A model generated the notes under the pieces. The model was not told where the DNA came from, searched no databases, and worked only from the letters and a program-made list of their open reading frames with translations. From an uncultured Candidatus Melainabacteria bacterium (GTDB taxonomy: Bacteria > Cyanobacteriota > Vampirovibrionia > Gastranaerophilales > Gastranaerophilaceae), in NCBI GenBank assembly GCA_934693235.1, contig CAKUUY010000003.1, positions 1 through 64,000 of the forward strand: a DNA stretch of 64,000 nt, written 5' to 3'. The position numbers and the translations under genes were made by a program. Below, piece by piece: positions 26,084 through 34,182 of the stretch. Numbering within the stretch: the first letter of the stretch is position 1; every line of letters begins with the position of its first letter.

Positions 26084-27130
26084 ATGTGCGATGTTATAAC
26101 TATTGGTAGTGCAACAATGGATGTTTTTGTTGAGAGTGACGATGCAAATATTGTTTCTGTATATACAAAGAATAAAAAATCAGAATTTATGAGTTACCCG
26201 TACGGTGCTAAAGTTGAGATTTCGGATTTTGATTCTCAAGTTGGTGGTGGCGGAGTTAATACAGCTGTAAACTTTGCAAACTTAGGTTTTAAGACAAGTG
26301 CAATATTTAAAATAGGAGATGATATCTATTCAGAGGGAATTCTGTCGTCTTTTAAGGATAAAAATGTTGATTTGGCTAATATTGCACAGGATAAATCTTT
26401 AAGTACCGGTTTCTCCATTATCTTGGTAAGTTTTCAAGGGGATAGGACGGTTCTTGCTCATCGTGGTGCGAATGCAAAAATCAAAAAATCTGATATAAAT
26501 TTTGATGCGATTAAAAATGCAAAATTGTTGTATATTGCACCAATGAATGGTGATAGCACAAAAATTCTTGATGATATTGCGAATTTTGCGAGCGAAAATA
26601 ATGTTTATGTTTGTTTTAATGCCGGTTCTTCAAGTATTAAAAAGGGCTTTAATTATATTAAGAAAATTCTTGCAAATGCCAATATAGTTGTAATGAATAA
26701 AGAAGAAGCTTCGATGGCCACTCAAATTCAGGTTCGACCAGATACGAGAGATGAGAAATTTTCAGAAGAACTTATTCACCCGGATGTAAAAAATATGTTC
26801 AAAAAATTAAAAGTCAGAGATTATCAAATTATTGTAATCACTGATGGAGGGAATGGGGCTTATGCGTACGATGGTGAGCATTATTATTATTGCCCTTGCT
26901 TTGATGGACCTGTTGTTTCAACATTGGGTGCAGGTGATGCTTTTGCATCAACTTTCTGTGGAGCATTAGGTAGAACTGATAAAAATATCGGAAAAGCTTT
27001 GATGTATGCATCAGTAAACTCATCAGGCGTAGTTTCTGAATTTGGGGCAACTCAGGGGCTTTTGACTTTTGGACAAATTGAAGAAAAGTTGAAAGAAAAT
27101 CCTAATTATAAATATATAGTTGCAGAATAA
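26084..27130 (+). CDS. PfkB-family carbohydrate/nucleoside kinase
   Basis: 348 residues from ATG 26084, with GGAGGA 8 bases upstream (the frame is open from a TTG at 26069, which would place the ribosome site inside the gene). GGGGVNTAVNFANLG is the first PfkB signature and TLGAGDAFASTF the second, containing the catalytic Asp and anion hole. Members phosphorylate sugars or nucleosides such as ribose, adenosine or fructose; the specific substrate cannot be read from the sequence. It precedes the electron-transfer cluster by 45 bases with its own ribosome site. Confidence 0.9.
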   Translation: MCDVITIGSATMDVFVESDDANIVSVYTKNKKSEFMSYPYGAKVEISDFDSQVGGGGVNTAVNFANLGFKTSAIFKIGDDIYSEGILSSFKDKNVDLANIAQDKSLSTGFSIILVSFQGDRTVLAHRGANAKIKKSDINFDAIKNAKLLYIAPMNGDSTKILDDIANFASENNVYVCFNAGSSSIKKGFNYIKKILANANIVVMNKEEASMATQIQVRPDTRDEKFSEELIHPDVKNMFKKLKVRDYQIIVITDGGNGAYAYDGEHYYYCPCFDGPVVSTLGAGDAFASTFCGALGRTDKNIGKALMYASVNSSGVVSEFGATQGLLTFGQIEEKLKENPNYKYIVAE

Positions 27131-27175
27131 TGAAAATTTTTATATAATATCAGTATAAGAAGGAGAATTTATATT

Positions 27176-28027
27176 ATGGGATACAAAATTTTATCCAAAA
27201 AAGAGCTTTGTCCCAATCAATTTGAAATTACGGTTGACGCTCCATACGTTGTAAGAAATGCTAAAGCAGGACAATTTATAATATTTAGGGCAGATGAAAA
27301 CAGTGAGCGTGTGCCTTTGACTATTGCAGATGTGAATAAAGAAAAAGGTGAATTAACTCTTGTATTCATGGCAGTTGGTTATTCCACTAAGCTTTTGGCG
27401 TCACTAAATGTTGGTGATGAGATTCATGATATTGTTGGACCTCTTGGACAACCTACACACATAAAAAAATATGGTACAGTTGTTTGTTTGGCCGGAGGTT
27501 ATGGCGCAGCGCCTTGTTATTTGATTGCAAAAGCATTTAAAGAAGCAGGAAATAAAGTTTACATGGTTATGGGCGCAAGAAATAAGGACTTAATTTTTTG
27601 GCAAGATAAGATGAAAGATGCTTGTACTGAATTGTTTATAACGACTGATGACGGAACTCTTGGTGAAAAAGGTTTTGTAACTCAAGTTTTGGATAGAATA
27701 ATTGAAAATGAAAAAGTAGATTATGCAATAGCTGTCGGACCTATGCCAATGATGAGAGCAGTGGCGGATTTAACTCGTGACAAAGGAATTTATACTGAAG
27801 CTAGTATGAACCCTATTATGGTTGATGGTACAGGCATGTGTGGAGCTTGCCGTGTTACTGTTGGTGGAGAGACAAAGTTTGCTTGTGTTGACGGACCTGA
27901 TTTTGATGCGCATAAGATAGACTTTGACGAAGTTATTAATAGAACAAGAATATACAAAGATCAAGAAAGAAAACGTTGTGAAAACTGTAATCTGTTAAAA
28001 ACAGGTAGCGAAATAAGGAGAAAATAA
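27176..28027 (+). CDS. NfnA/SudB-like FAD, [2Fe-2S] oxidoreductase subunit
   Basis: 283 residues. Ferredoxin-reductase fold: FAD domain (AGQFIIFRADENSERVPLTI, about 36-56), NAD(P) domain (VCLAGGYGAAPCYLIAKAF, about 102-120), and a C-terminal [2Fe-2S] segment (DGTGMCGACRVTV then FACVDGPDFD) of the PyrK/NfnA/SudB type. An extra CENC pair lies near the C-terminus. NfnA normally works with a GltD-like NfnB to couple NADH, NADPH and ferredoxin; no NfnB is adjacent. Instead a 4-Cys small protein and EtfBA follow in the same operon. AAGGAG precedes the ATG. Confidence 0.9.
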   Translation: MGYKILSKKELCPNQFEITVDAPYVVRNAKAGQFIIFRADENSERVPLTIADVNKEKGELTLVFMAVGYSTKLLASLNVGDEIHDIVGPLGQPTHIKKYGTVVCLAGGYGAAPCYLIAKAFKEAGNKVYMVMGARNKDLIFWQDKMKDACTELFITTDDGTLGEKGFVTQVLDRIIENEKVDYAIAVGPMPMMRAVADLTRDKGIYTEASMNPIMVDGTGMCGACRVTVGGETKFACVDGPDFDAHKIDFDEVINRTRIYKDQERKRCENCNLLKTGSEIRRK

Positions 28028-28209
28028 TGGCGAAAGATATTCCATACTGCCCATTGATGTCGGCAGGTTCTGAAATAGATAAGGTTTGTACTTTAGACAG
28101 TTGTGCTTGGTATTTACCAAGTGTTAGAAAATGCTCAATGTACATGATGGCTTATAATGCTTTGTTGGAGACAAATGCAAGACAAAAGGCCGCGCAACAT
28201 CGTAAATAG
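28027..28209 (+). CDS. Small four-cysteine protein in electron-transfer operon
   Basis: 60 residues. Cys8, Cys21, Cys26 and Cys36 (Cys-x12-Cys-x4-Cys-x9-Cys) form a compact set suited to a metal or Fe-S site, within IPYCPLMSAG and the CAWYL segment. The ATG overlaps the last base of the NfnA-like stop codon, so translation is coupled, and etfB starts 6 bases after its stop. The tight packing and Cys spacing argue it is a genuine gene and probably an electron-transfer or assembly accessory; no named family is assigned. Confidence 0.75.
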   Translation: MAKDIPYCPLMSAGSEIDKVCTLDSCAWYLPSVRKCSMYMMAYNALLETNARQKAAQHRK

Positions 28210-28215
28210 GTTTTT

Positions 28216-28995
28216 ATGAAGATAATTGTATGTATAAAACAGGTTCCTGATACAACCGATATCAAATGGACAGAAAATAATACGATTCAAAGGGAAGGTG
28301 TCGAAAGTGTCATCAACCCTTTTGATGTCTATGCTATAGAAAAGGCGCTGCAGATAAAAAAAACACTTGATAATGTTAATGTTACTGTCCTGACAATGGG
28401 GCCTAGTCAGGCTGAGGATGTTTTGAGAAAAGCTATTGCATTGGGTTGTGATAGTGCAGTTTTGGTTTCGGATAAAAAGTTCGCAGGAGCTGATACGTAT
28501 GCAACAGCCAAAACTCTTTCTTCTGCGATAAGAACAAAACTTAATGATTATGACTTGATTATTTGCGGACAATTCGCTGTTGATGGAGATACTGCTCAAA
28601 CAGGTCCTGAAATTGCGGCACAACTTGATGTCCCTCAAGTTACGTATGTTAAAAATATTGATAGAATAGAAGAAAAATCTATGTATGCCGAAAGGGACCT
28701 TGATGATGGAGAAGAAACGGTAAAGGTTGAATTTCCGGCTCTTATTTGTATTGTAAAAAATACTGATGAGCTTTCTCGTCCTACAATAAATGGATTTGCA
28801 AATGCACAAAATGCAGAAGTAAAAAAATATTCCATTGTGGATATTGGCTTATATCCGGAAGAAGTAGGTATCAAAGGTTCTCCTACATTTGTAAGCAAAG
28901 CTTTCCGCCCTTTAAAAAATAGAGAGAATTGTGTTTTTGTTGAAAATAGTGCAGATTTAGCTACAAAAATAAAAGAATTTGGAGGAATTGCTTAG
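28216..28995 (+). CDS. etfB: Electron transfer flavoprotein, beta subunit
   Basis: 259 residues. MKIIVCIKQVPDT is the family opening; VLVSDKKFAGADTYATA and CGQFAVDGDTAQTGPEIA are the nucleotide-binding signatures. EtfAB shuttles electrons between dehydrogenases and quinone or ferredoxin systems. The DKKFAGADTYAT sequence resembles the anaerobe type that can carry a second FAD in bifurcating enzymes, but this is an inference. It is directly followed by etfA (start on the base after its stop). Confidence 0.95.
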   Translation: MKIIVCIKQVPDTTDIKWTENNTIQREGVESVINPFDVYAIEKALQIKKTLDNVNVTVLTMGPSQAEDVLRKAIALGCDSAVLVSDKKFAGADTYATAKTLSSAIRTKLNDYDLIICGQFAVDGDTAQTGPEIAAQLDVPQVTYVKNIDRIEEKSMYAERDLDDGEETVKVEFPALICIVKNTDELSRPTINGFANAQNAEVKKYSIVDIGLYPEEVGIKGSPTFVSKAFRPLKNRENCVFVENSADLATKIKEFGGIA

Positions 28996-29979
28996 ATGTC
29001 TGAAATTATGTTATATGCTCAGGTTACACAAGATAATTACCTTCATACGGTTGTTTTTGAACTTGCTAATAAAGCTCAAGAATTAGCTAAAAAGTTGAAT
29101 GATGCGACAGTTTCCGCTCTATTGATTTGTAAAAGTGACTTAGCAGAAAATTTTAAGGAAGCTTTTCAAAATTCGGGAATTGATAAGGTTTATATTGCAG
29201 AGAACAATCGCTTTACGCATTATTCAACAGAATTGTTTGCGAAAGCAGCCTTAAATATTATTAATACAGTCAAACCGGATATAATTTTATATGGAGCAAC
29301 AACTCAGGGAAGAGATTTGGCGCCTCGGTTAGCTGCAAACTTGCATACCGGTTTAACTGCAGATTGCATAGGACTGGATATAAATGAGCACAATAAACTT
29401 GCTGCAACACGACCAACTTTTGGTGGAAAATTGATGGCGACTATCTTATGCAAAACATCTCCGCAGATGGCCACTGTTAGACCGAAAGTTTTTAAGCCAA
29501 TGTCTCAAAATCTTGTAAAATCAACTGAATATGTTTATATTAATCCTGAAATTGATTATGAACAAAGAAAAGTCGAATTTATCGATTTTGTAAAAACTGT
29601 TCAATCTGAAATTAATACTTTAGATAGTGCAAATATTATAGTTGCAGGTGGTAAAGGTTTGAAAAACGAAGCAGGATTTGAATTGTTGAACAATTTTGCA
29701 GAAAAAATAGGCGCAAGTGTTGGTGCAAGTCGTGGTGCTGTAGAAATTGGTCTTGCAACGGTTGAGCGACAAATTGGTCAGACAGGAAAAACAGTGACTC
29801 CAAAATTATATATTGCATGTGGAATTTCCGGTGCTATTCAGCATATTGTCGGAATGCAAGACAGTGATAAAATTATCGCAATTAATGTAGATAAAAGCGC
29901 GCCAATTTTTGAATATGCTGACTATGGCATTGTTGGAGACGTTTTTGATGTTTTGCCTAAATTAATTGAATTATTTTAA
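28996..29979 (+). CDS. etfA: Electron transfer flavoprotein, alpha subunit
   Basis: 327 residues, standard length, no N-terminal ferredoxin extension. TRPTFGGKLMATILCKTSPQMATVRP lies in the middle domain, and the C-terminal FAD domain has IVAGGKGLKNEAGFEL and the GASRGAVEIG and GISGAIQHIVGMQ segments. It pairs with EtfB. No acyl-CoA dehydrogenase, LctD or FixC-type partner is adjacent, so the electron donor or acceptor is unknown. A strong terminator follows. Confidence 0.95.
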   Translation: MSEIMLYAQVTQDNYLHTVVFELANKAQELAKKLNDATVSALLICKSDLAENFKEAFQNSGIDKVYIAENNRFTHYSTELFAKAALNIINTVKPDIILYGATTQGRDLAPRLAANLHTGLTADCIGLDINEHNKLAATRPTFGGKLMATILCKTSPQMATVRPKVFKPMSQNLVKSTEYVYINPEIDYEQRKVEFIDFVKTVQSEINTLDSANIIVAGGKGLKNEAGFELLNNFAEKIGASVGASRGAVEIGLATVERQIGQTGKTVTPKLYIACGISGAIQHIVGMQDSDKIIAINVDKSAPIFEYADYGIVGDVFDVLPKLIELF

Positions 29980-29992
29980 TGTATAAACACAC

Positions 29993-30033
29993 AAAAAAGT
30001 TCCGTTTGGGTAATTTGGTTTCGGAACTTTTTG
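29993..30033 (+). terminator. Terminator of the etf operon
   Basis: An 11-bp perfect stem, AAAAAGTTCCG (29994-30004) with CGGAACTTTTT (30022-30032), ends the PfkB-NfnA-etf transcription unit. Confidence 0.9.
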
Positions 30034-30064
30034 TATGTTTTATGATATGGTTTTATGGGCAAAT

Positions 30065-30268
30065 TTAGTTGTTGCTAAGAACAAGTTTCAATGTTGCAAG
30101 ATTTTTGATAGACAACATCGTGTGTTTGTTGTGTTGATTTTCAGAAATATTGAAAATTCTGATAATTCTTTGAATTTCTTCCAAGTCTTTTCTTGATTCA
30201 ATCTTATATACATTTTTAATTGGGTCTGAAACTACAGACATCAATGTATTTAATTCCTGTTCTTTCAT
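30065..30268 (-). CDS. Small protein of unknown function (67 aa)
   Basis: 67 residues, largely helical, mixed charge, no membrane segment. GAGGAT about 9 bases upstream of the ATG supports translation. No family is recognised. It is alone between the etf terminator and a repeat-rich intergenic stretch. Confidence 0.55.
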   Translation of the reverse strand: MKEQELNTLMSVVSDPIKNVYKIESRKDLEEIQRIIRIFNISENQHNKHTMLSIKNLATLKLVLSNN

Positions 30269-30681
30269 AAAATCTTATCCTCTTTCCTGTATATTTATAT
30301 AAAGGATTTTTTTATTCGGGAATTGCCTTTTTGGAGTAAATGGTGTTAACATTTGTTTACAATTTGTTTTGAAAACTTCTCTAAATACATTTCCGACGCA
30401 TGTCATCGCGGACACTGTTCAGCGATTCGCTTTTGCGTACGTTTAATTTTAATTATGTCCTGCGCGGACGGCGGGAACTTTTTGTGTAAAAAGTTCCACA
30501 AAACCAGCCACACGCTGCATTCACTAATAACTTGTAAGCTCAACCTGAAAACAGCCAAACTCGCTAATCGCTCAGGCAAAGGTTGTTTTTGTTGTTTGTT
30601 TCGCTAACGAGTTATTGTTCATTCCGCTATCGTGGCAATTTACGTTTTTAGTTATTTATAGAGAAATGTGTATAGAATAGA
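30269..30681. other. 413-base intergenic stretch with repeat and short GC-rich pieces
   Basis: Contains copy B of the intergenic repeat (30440-30545, minus orientation) and several related fragments such as GCGATTCGC, CTCGCTAATCGCTC and TCGCTAACGAG. An 84-codon plus-strand frame over it has repeat-like composition and is not called as a gene. Confidence 0.55.
30440..30545 (-). repeat. Diverged intergenic repeat, copy B
   Basis: Reverse-complement match to 20088-20183. It retains a perfect 10-bp hairpin GGAACTTTTT / AAAAAGTTCC (30474-30497, loop GTGT) that is decayed in copy A. G+C is higher than in flanking genes. Confidence 0.6.
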
Positions 30682-31455
30682 TTACAAATCTTTATCGATA
30701 GTTTCCTTAGCTCTATTCCATAATATATCATATTCCCTGAAATCGTATTCGGCTAACGGTTTTTCTGCTAATTCTTCCATTTTTCTGAAACGAGCCATGA
30801 ACTTTTTATTTGCTTTTAATAAAGCTTGCTCAGCATCTATTTTGTTCCAGCGAGCAAGATTTACCATCGCAAACAGAATATCTCCATATTCTTCTTCCAT
30901 GTGGTCAAAGTTTTTTTCTTGTTCCGCTTCTTTAAATTCGTCTATTTCAGATTGGATGCATTCATATAGCGATTTTTCATTAGGCCATTCAAAACCTTGC
31001 TTTACCGCGCGTTTACTTATTTTTTGAGCACTCATTAGAGCTGATTGTGATTTTGAAATACCATCCATTGCAGATTTTCTGTCTTTTTTCTCTTCTTTTT
31101 TTAATTCATCCCACTTGTTAATAATATCTTGGGTTGAATAAACTTTTTGGTTCCCAAAAACATGTGGGTGGCGGTGAATAAGTTTTTCGTTTAATTCTTT
31201 TGCAACATCATCAAGATTAAATTCTCCATTATCGTCTGCAATTTGAGAATGTAAAAGAACCTGTAAAAGCACATCTCCAAGTTCCTCTCTAAGATTTGCA
31301 ATATCGTTAGAGTCTATAGCATCAACGGCTTCGTATGCTTCTTCCAGCATGTTGGGCTTTAATGATTTGTGTGTTTGGGCTCTGTCCCACTCGCAACCCT
31401 GCGGAGAACGAAGTATTCGCACTGTTTCTATTAATTTTTCTAAGTTTTCGAACAT
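30682..31455 (-). CDS. mazG: Nucleoside triphosphate pyrophosphohydrolase MazG
   Basis: 257 residues, two MazG domains as in E. coli (263). SPQGCEWDRAQTH with LEEAYEAVDAI and LREELGDVLLQVLLHSQ give the first EExx..ExxD metal site; the second domain has EIDEFKEA and MEEEYGDILFAMVNLARW. It hydrolyses NTPs to NMP and pyrophosphate, clearing aberrant nucleotides. AGGTGG precedes the ATG. Divergent from a two-gene unit of unknowns. Confidence 0.95.
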   Translation of the reverse strand: MFENLEKLIETVRILRSPQGCEWDRAQTHKSLKPNMLEEAYEAVDAIDSNDIANLREELGDVLLQVLLHSQIADDNGEFNLDDVAKELNEKLIHRHPHVFGNQKVYSTQDIINKWDELKKEEKKDRKSAMDGISKSQSALMSAQKISKRAVKQGFEWPNEKSLYECIQSEIDEFKEAEQEKNFDHMEEEYGDILFAMVNLARWNKIDAEQALLKANKKFMARFRKMEELAEKPLAEYDFREYDILWNRAKETIDKDL

Positions 31456-31592
31456 ATTCCACCTATTCCTTTTTAGAAAATTTTACAACTAAAGTATAAT
31501 ATTTTCAAATAATAATCCTCCAAAAGGTTGAGCCATAAATTTATGCCTGATGATATTCTTATAATGTCGAGACTATACGAAAGGATATTAAC

Positions 31593-32117
31593 ATGGCAAA
31601 TTTATCAGTATCATCTATTCGTGAAAGAATTTTTAACACTAGCAAGCACGAATCAGTAACACAGAGAAATTCATCAAATCCGTTTGCAGCATCTTCTTTT
31701 AAAGGAAACGTATTGACTGCGGATGTGTTTGAATCATCAACAAAAAAATCAAACAACAACATCAACTTTACAGGAAAACTTAAAGCAAGTGCTTTAGTTG
31801 GTTCTATTTCAGGAATTGGTGAAAGATTCCAAAACATGATTAGTTCTGTTGTTGAATTTGGTAACAGAATTAAGGAAAATGTTGTAAATGGTTGGAATAA
31901 GTTAAATGACATAAGCTTTGAAATCTCTTTAGCTCCTGCTAAAGAAAAGGCTATTTCTATGTATAATTCAGCAAAAGATGTTTTATTTGAGGCTCACCAC
32001 TTGAGTGATTATATGGGCTCAAAAACATCTGCAAGATATATTGCTAAGACAGAAGATATGACAATGGCTAGAAACTTGTTGTCAGAACGTTGCGCGGCAT
32101 GGGAAGCAGCTGTATAA
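31593..32117 (+). CDS. Protein of unknown function with two FxG motifs
   Basis: 174 residues. The polar, Ser/Asn-rich first 65 residues carry FKG at 36-38 and FTG at 59-61. Residues 66-90 are Gly/Ser-rich and mildly hydrophobic (SALVGSISGIGERFQNMISSVVEF), and the rest is amphipathic helix. No signal peptide. GAAAGGA precedes the ATG. It is followed after 15 bases by a small helical-repeat protein with its own GGAGG, so the two are probably an operon. Function unknown. Confidence 0.7.
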   Translation: MANLSVSSIRERIFNTSKHESVTQRNSSNPFAASSFKGNVLTADVFESSTKKSNNNINFTGKLKASALVGSISGIGERFQNMISSVVEFGNRIKENVVNGWNKLNDISFEISLAPAKEKAISMYNSAKDVLFEAHHLSDYMGSKTSARYIAKTEDMTMARNLLSERCAAWEAAV

Positions 32118-32132
32118 TAGGAGGAGACATAA

Positions 32133-32504
32133 ATGGTAGATAAAAGAATAGTAAAAGATGTAACAAATATAATTGAAGGATTGGGAAGAAACCAAAACCC
32201 TGAATCGATTTCAATTTTGGAAGATGTTGGAACAAATTCTAAAATTGATGCAATCAGAGAAATGACCTCTCGTGCTTTAGTAAAGAAAAATATGCATGAT
32301 TCTTTGAATGTTGTTATTTCTAATAAGGGAAAAGGTATTAATGATATGTCAACGGTTGTTGCGATGAGCACAATTAATGAGTTGTTGTCATTGAATGATA
32401 AATCAGAAGCAATCAGAATTTTGGAAGACACTGTTGAAAATCATTCTGATGAAGAAGTTAGAGATAATGCTCGTTCAGTAAAAGCTTTAATGGCTCTTTC
32501 ATAG
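32133..32504 (+). CDS. Small HEAT-like helical-repeat protein
   Basis: 123 residues, all helical, no membrane segment. Segments such as SISILEDVGTNSKIDAIREMTSRALVKK and EAIRILEDTVENHSDEEVRDNARSVKALM have the paired-helix pattern with conserved Ala/Leu/Asp positions seen in HEAT or TPR-like repeats. GGAGG precedes the ATG. It probably partners with the FxG protein directly upstream. Function unknown. Confidence 0.7.
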   Translation: MVDKRIVKDVTNIIEGLGRNQNPESISILEDVGTNSKIDAIREMTSRALVKKNMHDSLNVVISNKGKGINDMSTVVAMSTINELLSLNDKSEAIRILEDTVENHSDEEVRDNARSVKALMALS

Positions 32505-32547
32505 AATAAGCAAAGCAAATATATTAAATTTGCCAGAATTTATATAT

Positions 32548-32580
32548 AAAAATCGCCTTAAAATAAGGCGATTTTTATTT
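32548..32580 (+). terminator. Terminator after the helical-repeat gene
   Basis: A 13-bp perfect stem (32548-32560 with 32564-32576) around AAA, followed by T-rich DNA. It lies inside the open frame upstream of the glycosyltransferase and rules out the earlier TTG start at 32530. Confidence 0.9.
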
Positions 32581-32596
32581 TATTTTTTTAATATAC

Positions 32597-32625
32597 TTTA
32601 CCTAAAATTTTTATTAGCTTATAAT
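32597..32625 (+). promoter_or_regulatory. Leaderless promoter of the WecG/TagA gene
   Basis: TTTACC (32597-32602), 17-base spacer, TATAAT (32620-32625), then exactly 6 bases to the ATG at 32632. No Shine-Dalgarno. Confidence 0.65.
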
Positions 32626-32631
32626 TATCTT

Positions 32632-33354
32632 ATGGAAAGAAATATTGTAAAAATTCAAGGGTTGAATATAGATTCTTTTTCTTTTGAAGAAGCTGTTGAA
32701 TACGCGAAAAATATCTCGGGACAAGTCGTTACGATTAATCCTGAAATGATTTCAAATGCTCGTGAGGATAAAGAATTTGCTCAGATTATAAATTCAGCGG
32801 AATTGGTTATTCCGGATGGAATTGGCGTTGAAATCGGTTTAAAAATATTAGGTTATAATGTAAAAAGAATTGCAGGGATTACGTTTTCTTACAGAATGAT
32901 TGAAGAATGTGCGAAGTCTTCTCAATCAGTCGCATTGGTCGGAGCTAAATCTGAAATAGTTCAAAAAGCAAAAGCAAATCTTGAAAAAGAAATTTTAGGG
33001 TTATATGTGACCTATGCCCATGATGGTTATTTTTCTGATGATGAAGATATTATCAAAGAGTTGAAAGTACGCCAACCGAGGTTAGTTTTATGTGCATTAG
33101 GCTCTCCAAAACAAGAAGAATTTATTCTTAAAGCAAAACAAGTATTGCCAAACTCTTTATTTATCGGGGTTGGTGGAAGCTTTGATGTTTGGTCTGGGGT
33201 TGTAGAAAGGGCTCCTGAAATTTACCAAAATTTGGGTTTGGAATGGCTTTATCGAACAGTTAAAGAACCTAAGAGATTTAAAAGAATTTTCCCGACTTTG
33301 CCGTTATTTGTACTAAGTGTATTACGTGAGAAATTTATTCCGAGAGGAGTTTAA
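32632..33354 (+). CDS. WecG/TagA/CpsF-family glycosyltransferase (GT26)
   Basis: 240 residues from the ATG placed 6 bases after a TATAAT box; an in-frame TTG upstream lies before a terminator and is rejected. VVTINPEMISNAR, IPDGIGVEIGLKILG, CALGSPKQEEFIL and VGGSFDVWSGVVERAPE are the GT26 signatures. Members add N-acetylmannosaminuronic acid, ManNAc or other sugars to lipid-linked precursors of surface polysaccharides (ECA, wall teichoic acid, exopolysaccharide). Here a cell-surface glycan role is likely; the sugar is unknown. The next gene starts within 2 bases of its stop. Confidence 0.93.
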   Translation: MERNIVKIQGLNIDSFSFEEAVEYAKNISGQVVTINPEMISNAREDKEFAQIINSAELVIPDGIGVEIGLKILGYNVKRIAGITFSYRMIEECAKSSQSVALVGAKSEIVQKAKANLEKEILGLYVTYAHDGYFSDDEDIIKELKVRQPRLVLCALGSPKQEEFILKAKQVLPNSLFIGVGGSFDVWSGVVERAPEIYQNLGLEWLYRTVKEPKRFKRIFPTLPLFVLSVLREKFIPRGV

Positions 33355-33355
33355 T

Positions 33356-34180
33356 ATGTTAAATGATGTAGAAATTAAAAATTTGGAAAAACTTTGTAAA
33401 GAAAATAGATGCAATGTTATCAAAATGGTTTATAATGCTCAATCGGGTCACCTTGGCGGTGCGTTGTCTGCTGTTGAGATTATGACTGTTTTGTATAACA
33501 AAGTTATGAAAACCTGTAAAAAATGGGGTAAGGGTGAGGATTTTGAAAATCGTGACAGGTTTGTTTTGTCAAAAGGTCATGCTTCTGCAATTCTTTATTC
33601 TGTTTTGTCACAAGTTGGCTATATAAAAAAAGAAGATCTTATGGGGTTTAGAATATTTGGGTCAAAACTTCAAGGTCATCCATGTCCTATTTGTGACGGA
33701 GTAGAAGTTGCAAGTGGGTCTTTAGGCCAAGGTTTGTCCATAGCTTGTGGTATGGCTATGGGGTTAAAACTTGATAAAAAAGATTCTAAAGTTTATTGTT
33801 TAATGGGTGATGGGGAACTTCAAGAAGGCAGTGTTTGGGAAGCCTTTATGCATTGTTCTCATCAAAAATTAGATAATATTATTGCTATTATTGATAGAAA
33901 TAGGCTTCAGATTGATGGTTGTACCGAAAACGTTAAAGGTTTAGATCCACTTCCTGAAAAAATTAAAGCATTCAATTGGGAAGTATTGGAAATTGACGGA
34001 AATGATGTGAAATCTGTATATAAAGCTTTTGAAGTCGCAACAAAATCTGATAAACCTTTTGCGATTATTGCAAATACGACAAAAGGAAAAGGTGTTTCAT
34101 TTATGGAAAATAATGCCGGTTGGCATGGTAAGGCGCCGAACAAAGATCAGTTTGAGCAAGCAATGGCTGAATTGAGGTAG
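33356..34180 (+). CDS. Transketolase, N-terminal (TPP-binding) subunit
   Basis: 274 residues from ATG 33356, with GAGAGGAG just upstream. It is only the first half of transketolase: MVYNAQSGHLGGALS, the HPCP segment and the TPP motif GDGELQEGS...NRLQIDG (about residues 150-190). Split transketolases need a separate C-terminal (pyrimidine and C) subunit, which is not adjacent; the next gene is a YhcH-family protein. It may pair with a distant subunit or make part of a sugar-specific enzyme. It starts 2 bases after the glycosyltransferase stop. Confidence 0.92.
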   Translation: MLNDVEIKNLEKLCKENRCNVIKMVYNAQSGHLGGALSAVEIMTVLYNKVMKTCKKWGKGEDFENRDRFVLSKGHASAILYSVLSQVGYIKKEDLMGFRIFGSKLQGHPCPICDGVEVASGSLGQGLSIACGMAMGLKLDKKDSKVYCLMGDGELQEGSVWEAFMHCSHQKLDNIIAIIDRNRLQIDGCTENVKGLDPLPEKIKAFNWEVLEIDGNDVKSVYKAFEVATKSDKPFAIIANTTKGKGVSFMENNAGWHGKAPNKDQFEQAMAELR

Positions 34181-34182
34181 AG

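Noticed and set aside
28135..28809. 224-codon minus-strand frame opposite etfB
   Set aside because: Antisense shadow of etfB; Cys/Ile/Asn-rich nonsense composition and no ribosome site.
30353..30607. 84-codon plus-strand frame between the 67-aa gene and mazG
   Set aside because: It lies over the intergenic repeat and GC-rich fragments, lacks a ribosome site, and its protein has no family look.
32530..32631. Longer start of the GT26 gene
   Set aside because: The extension starts at TTG and runs through a perfect terminator hairpin; ATG 32632 follows a promoter.
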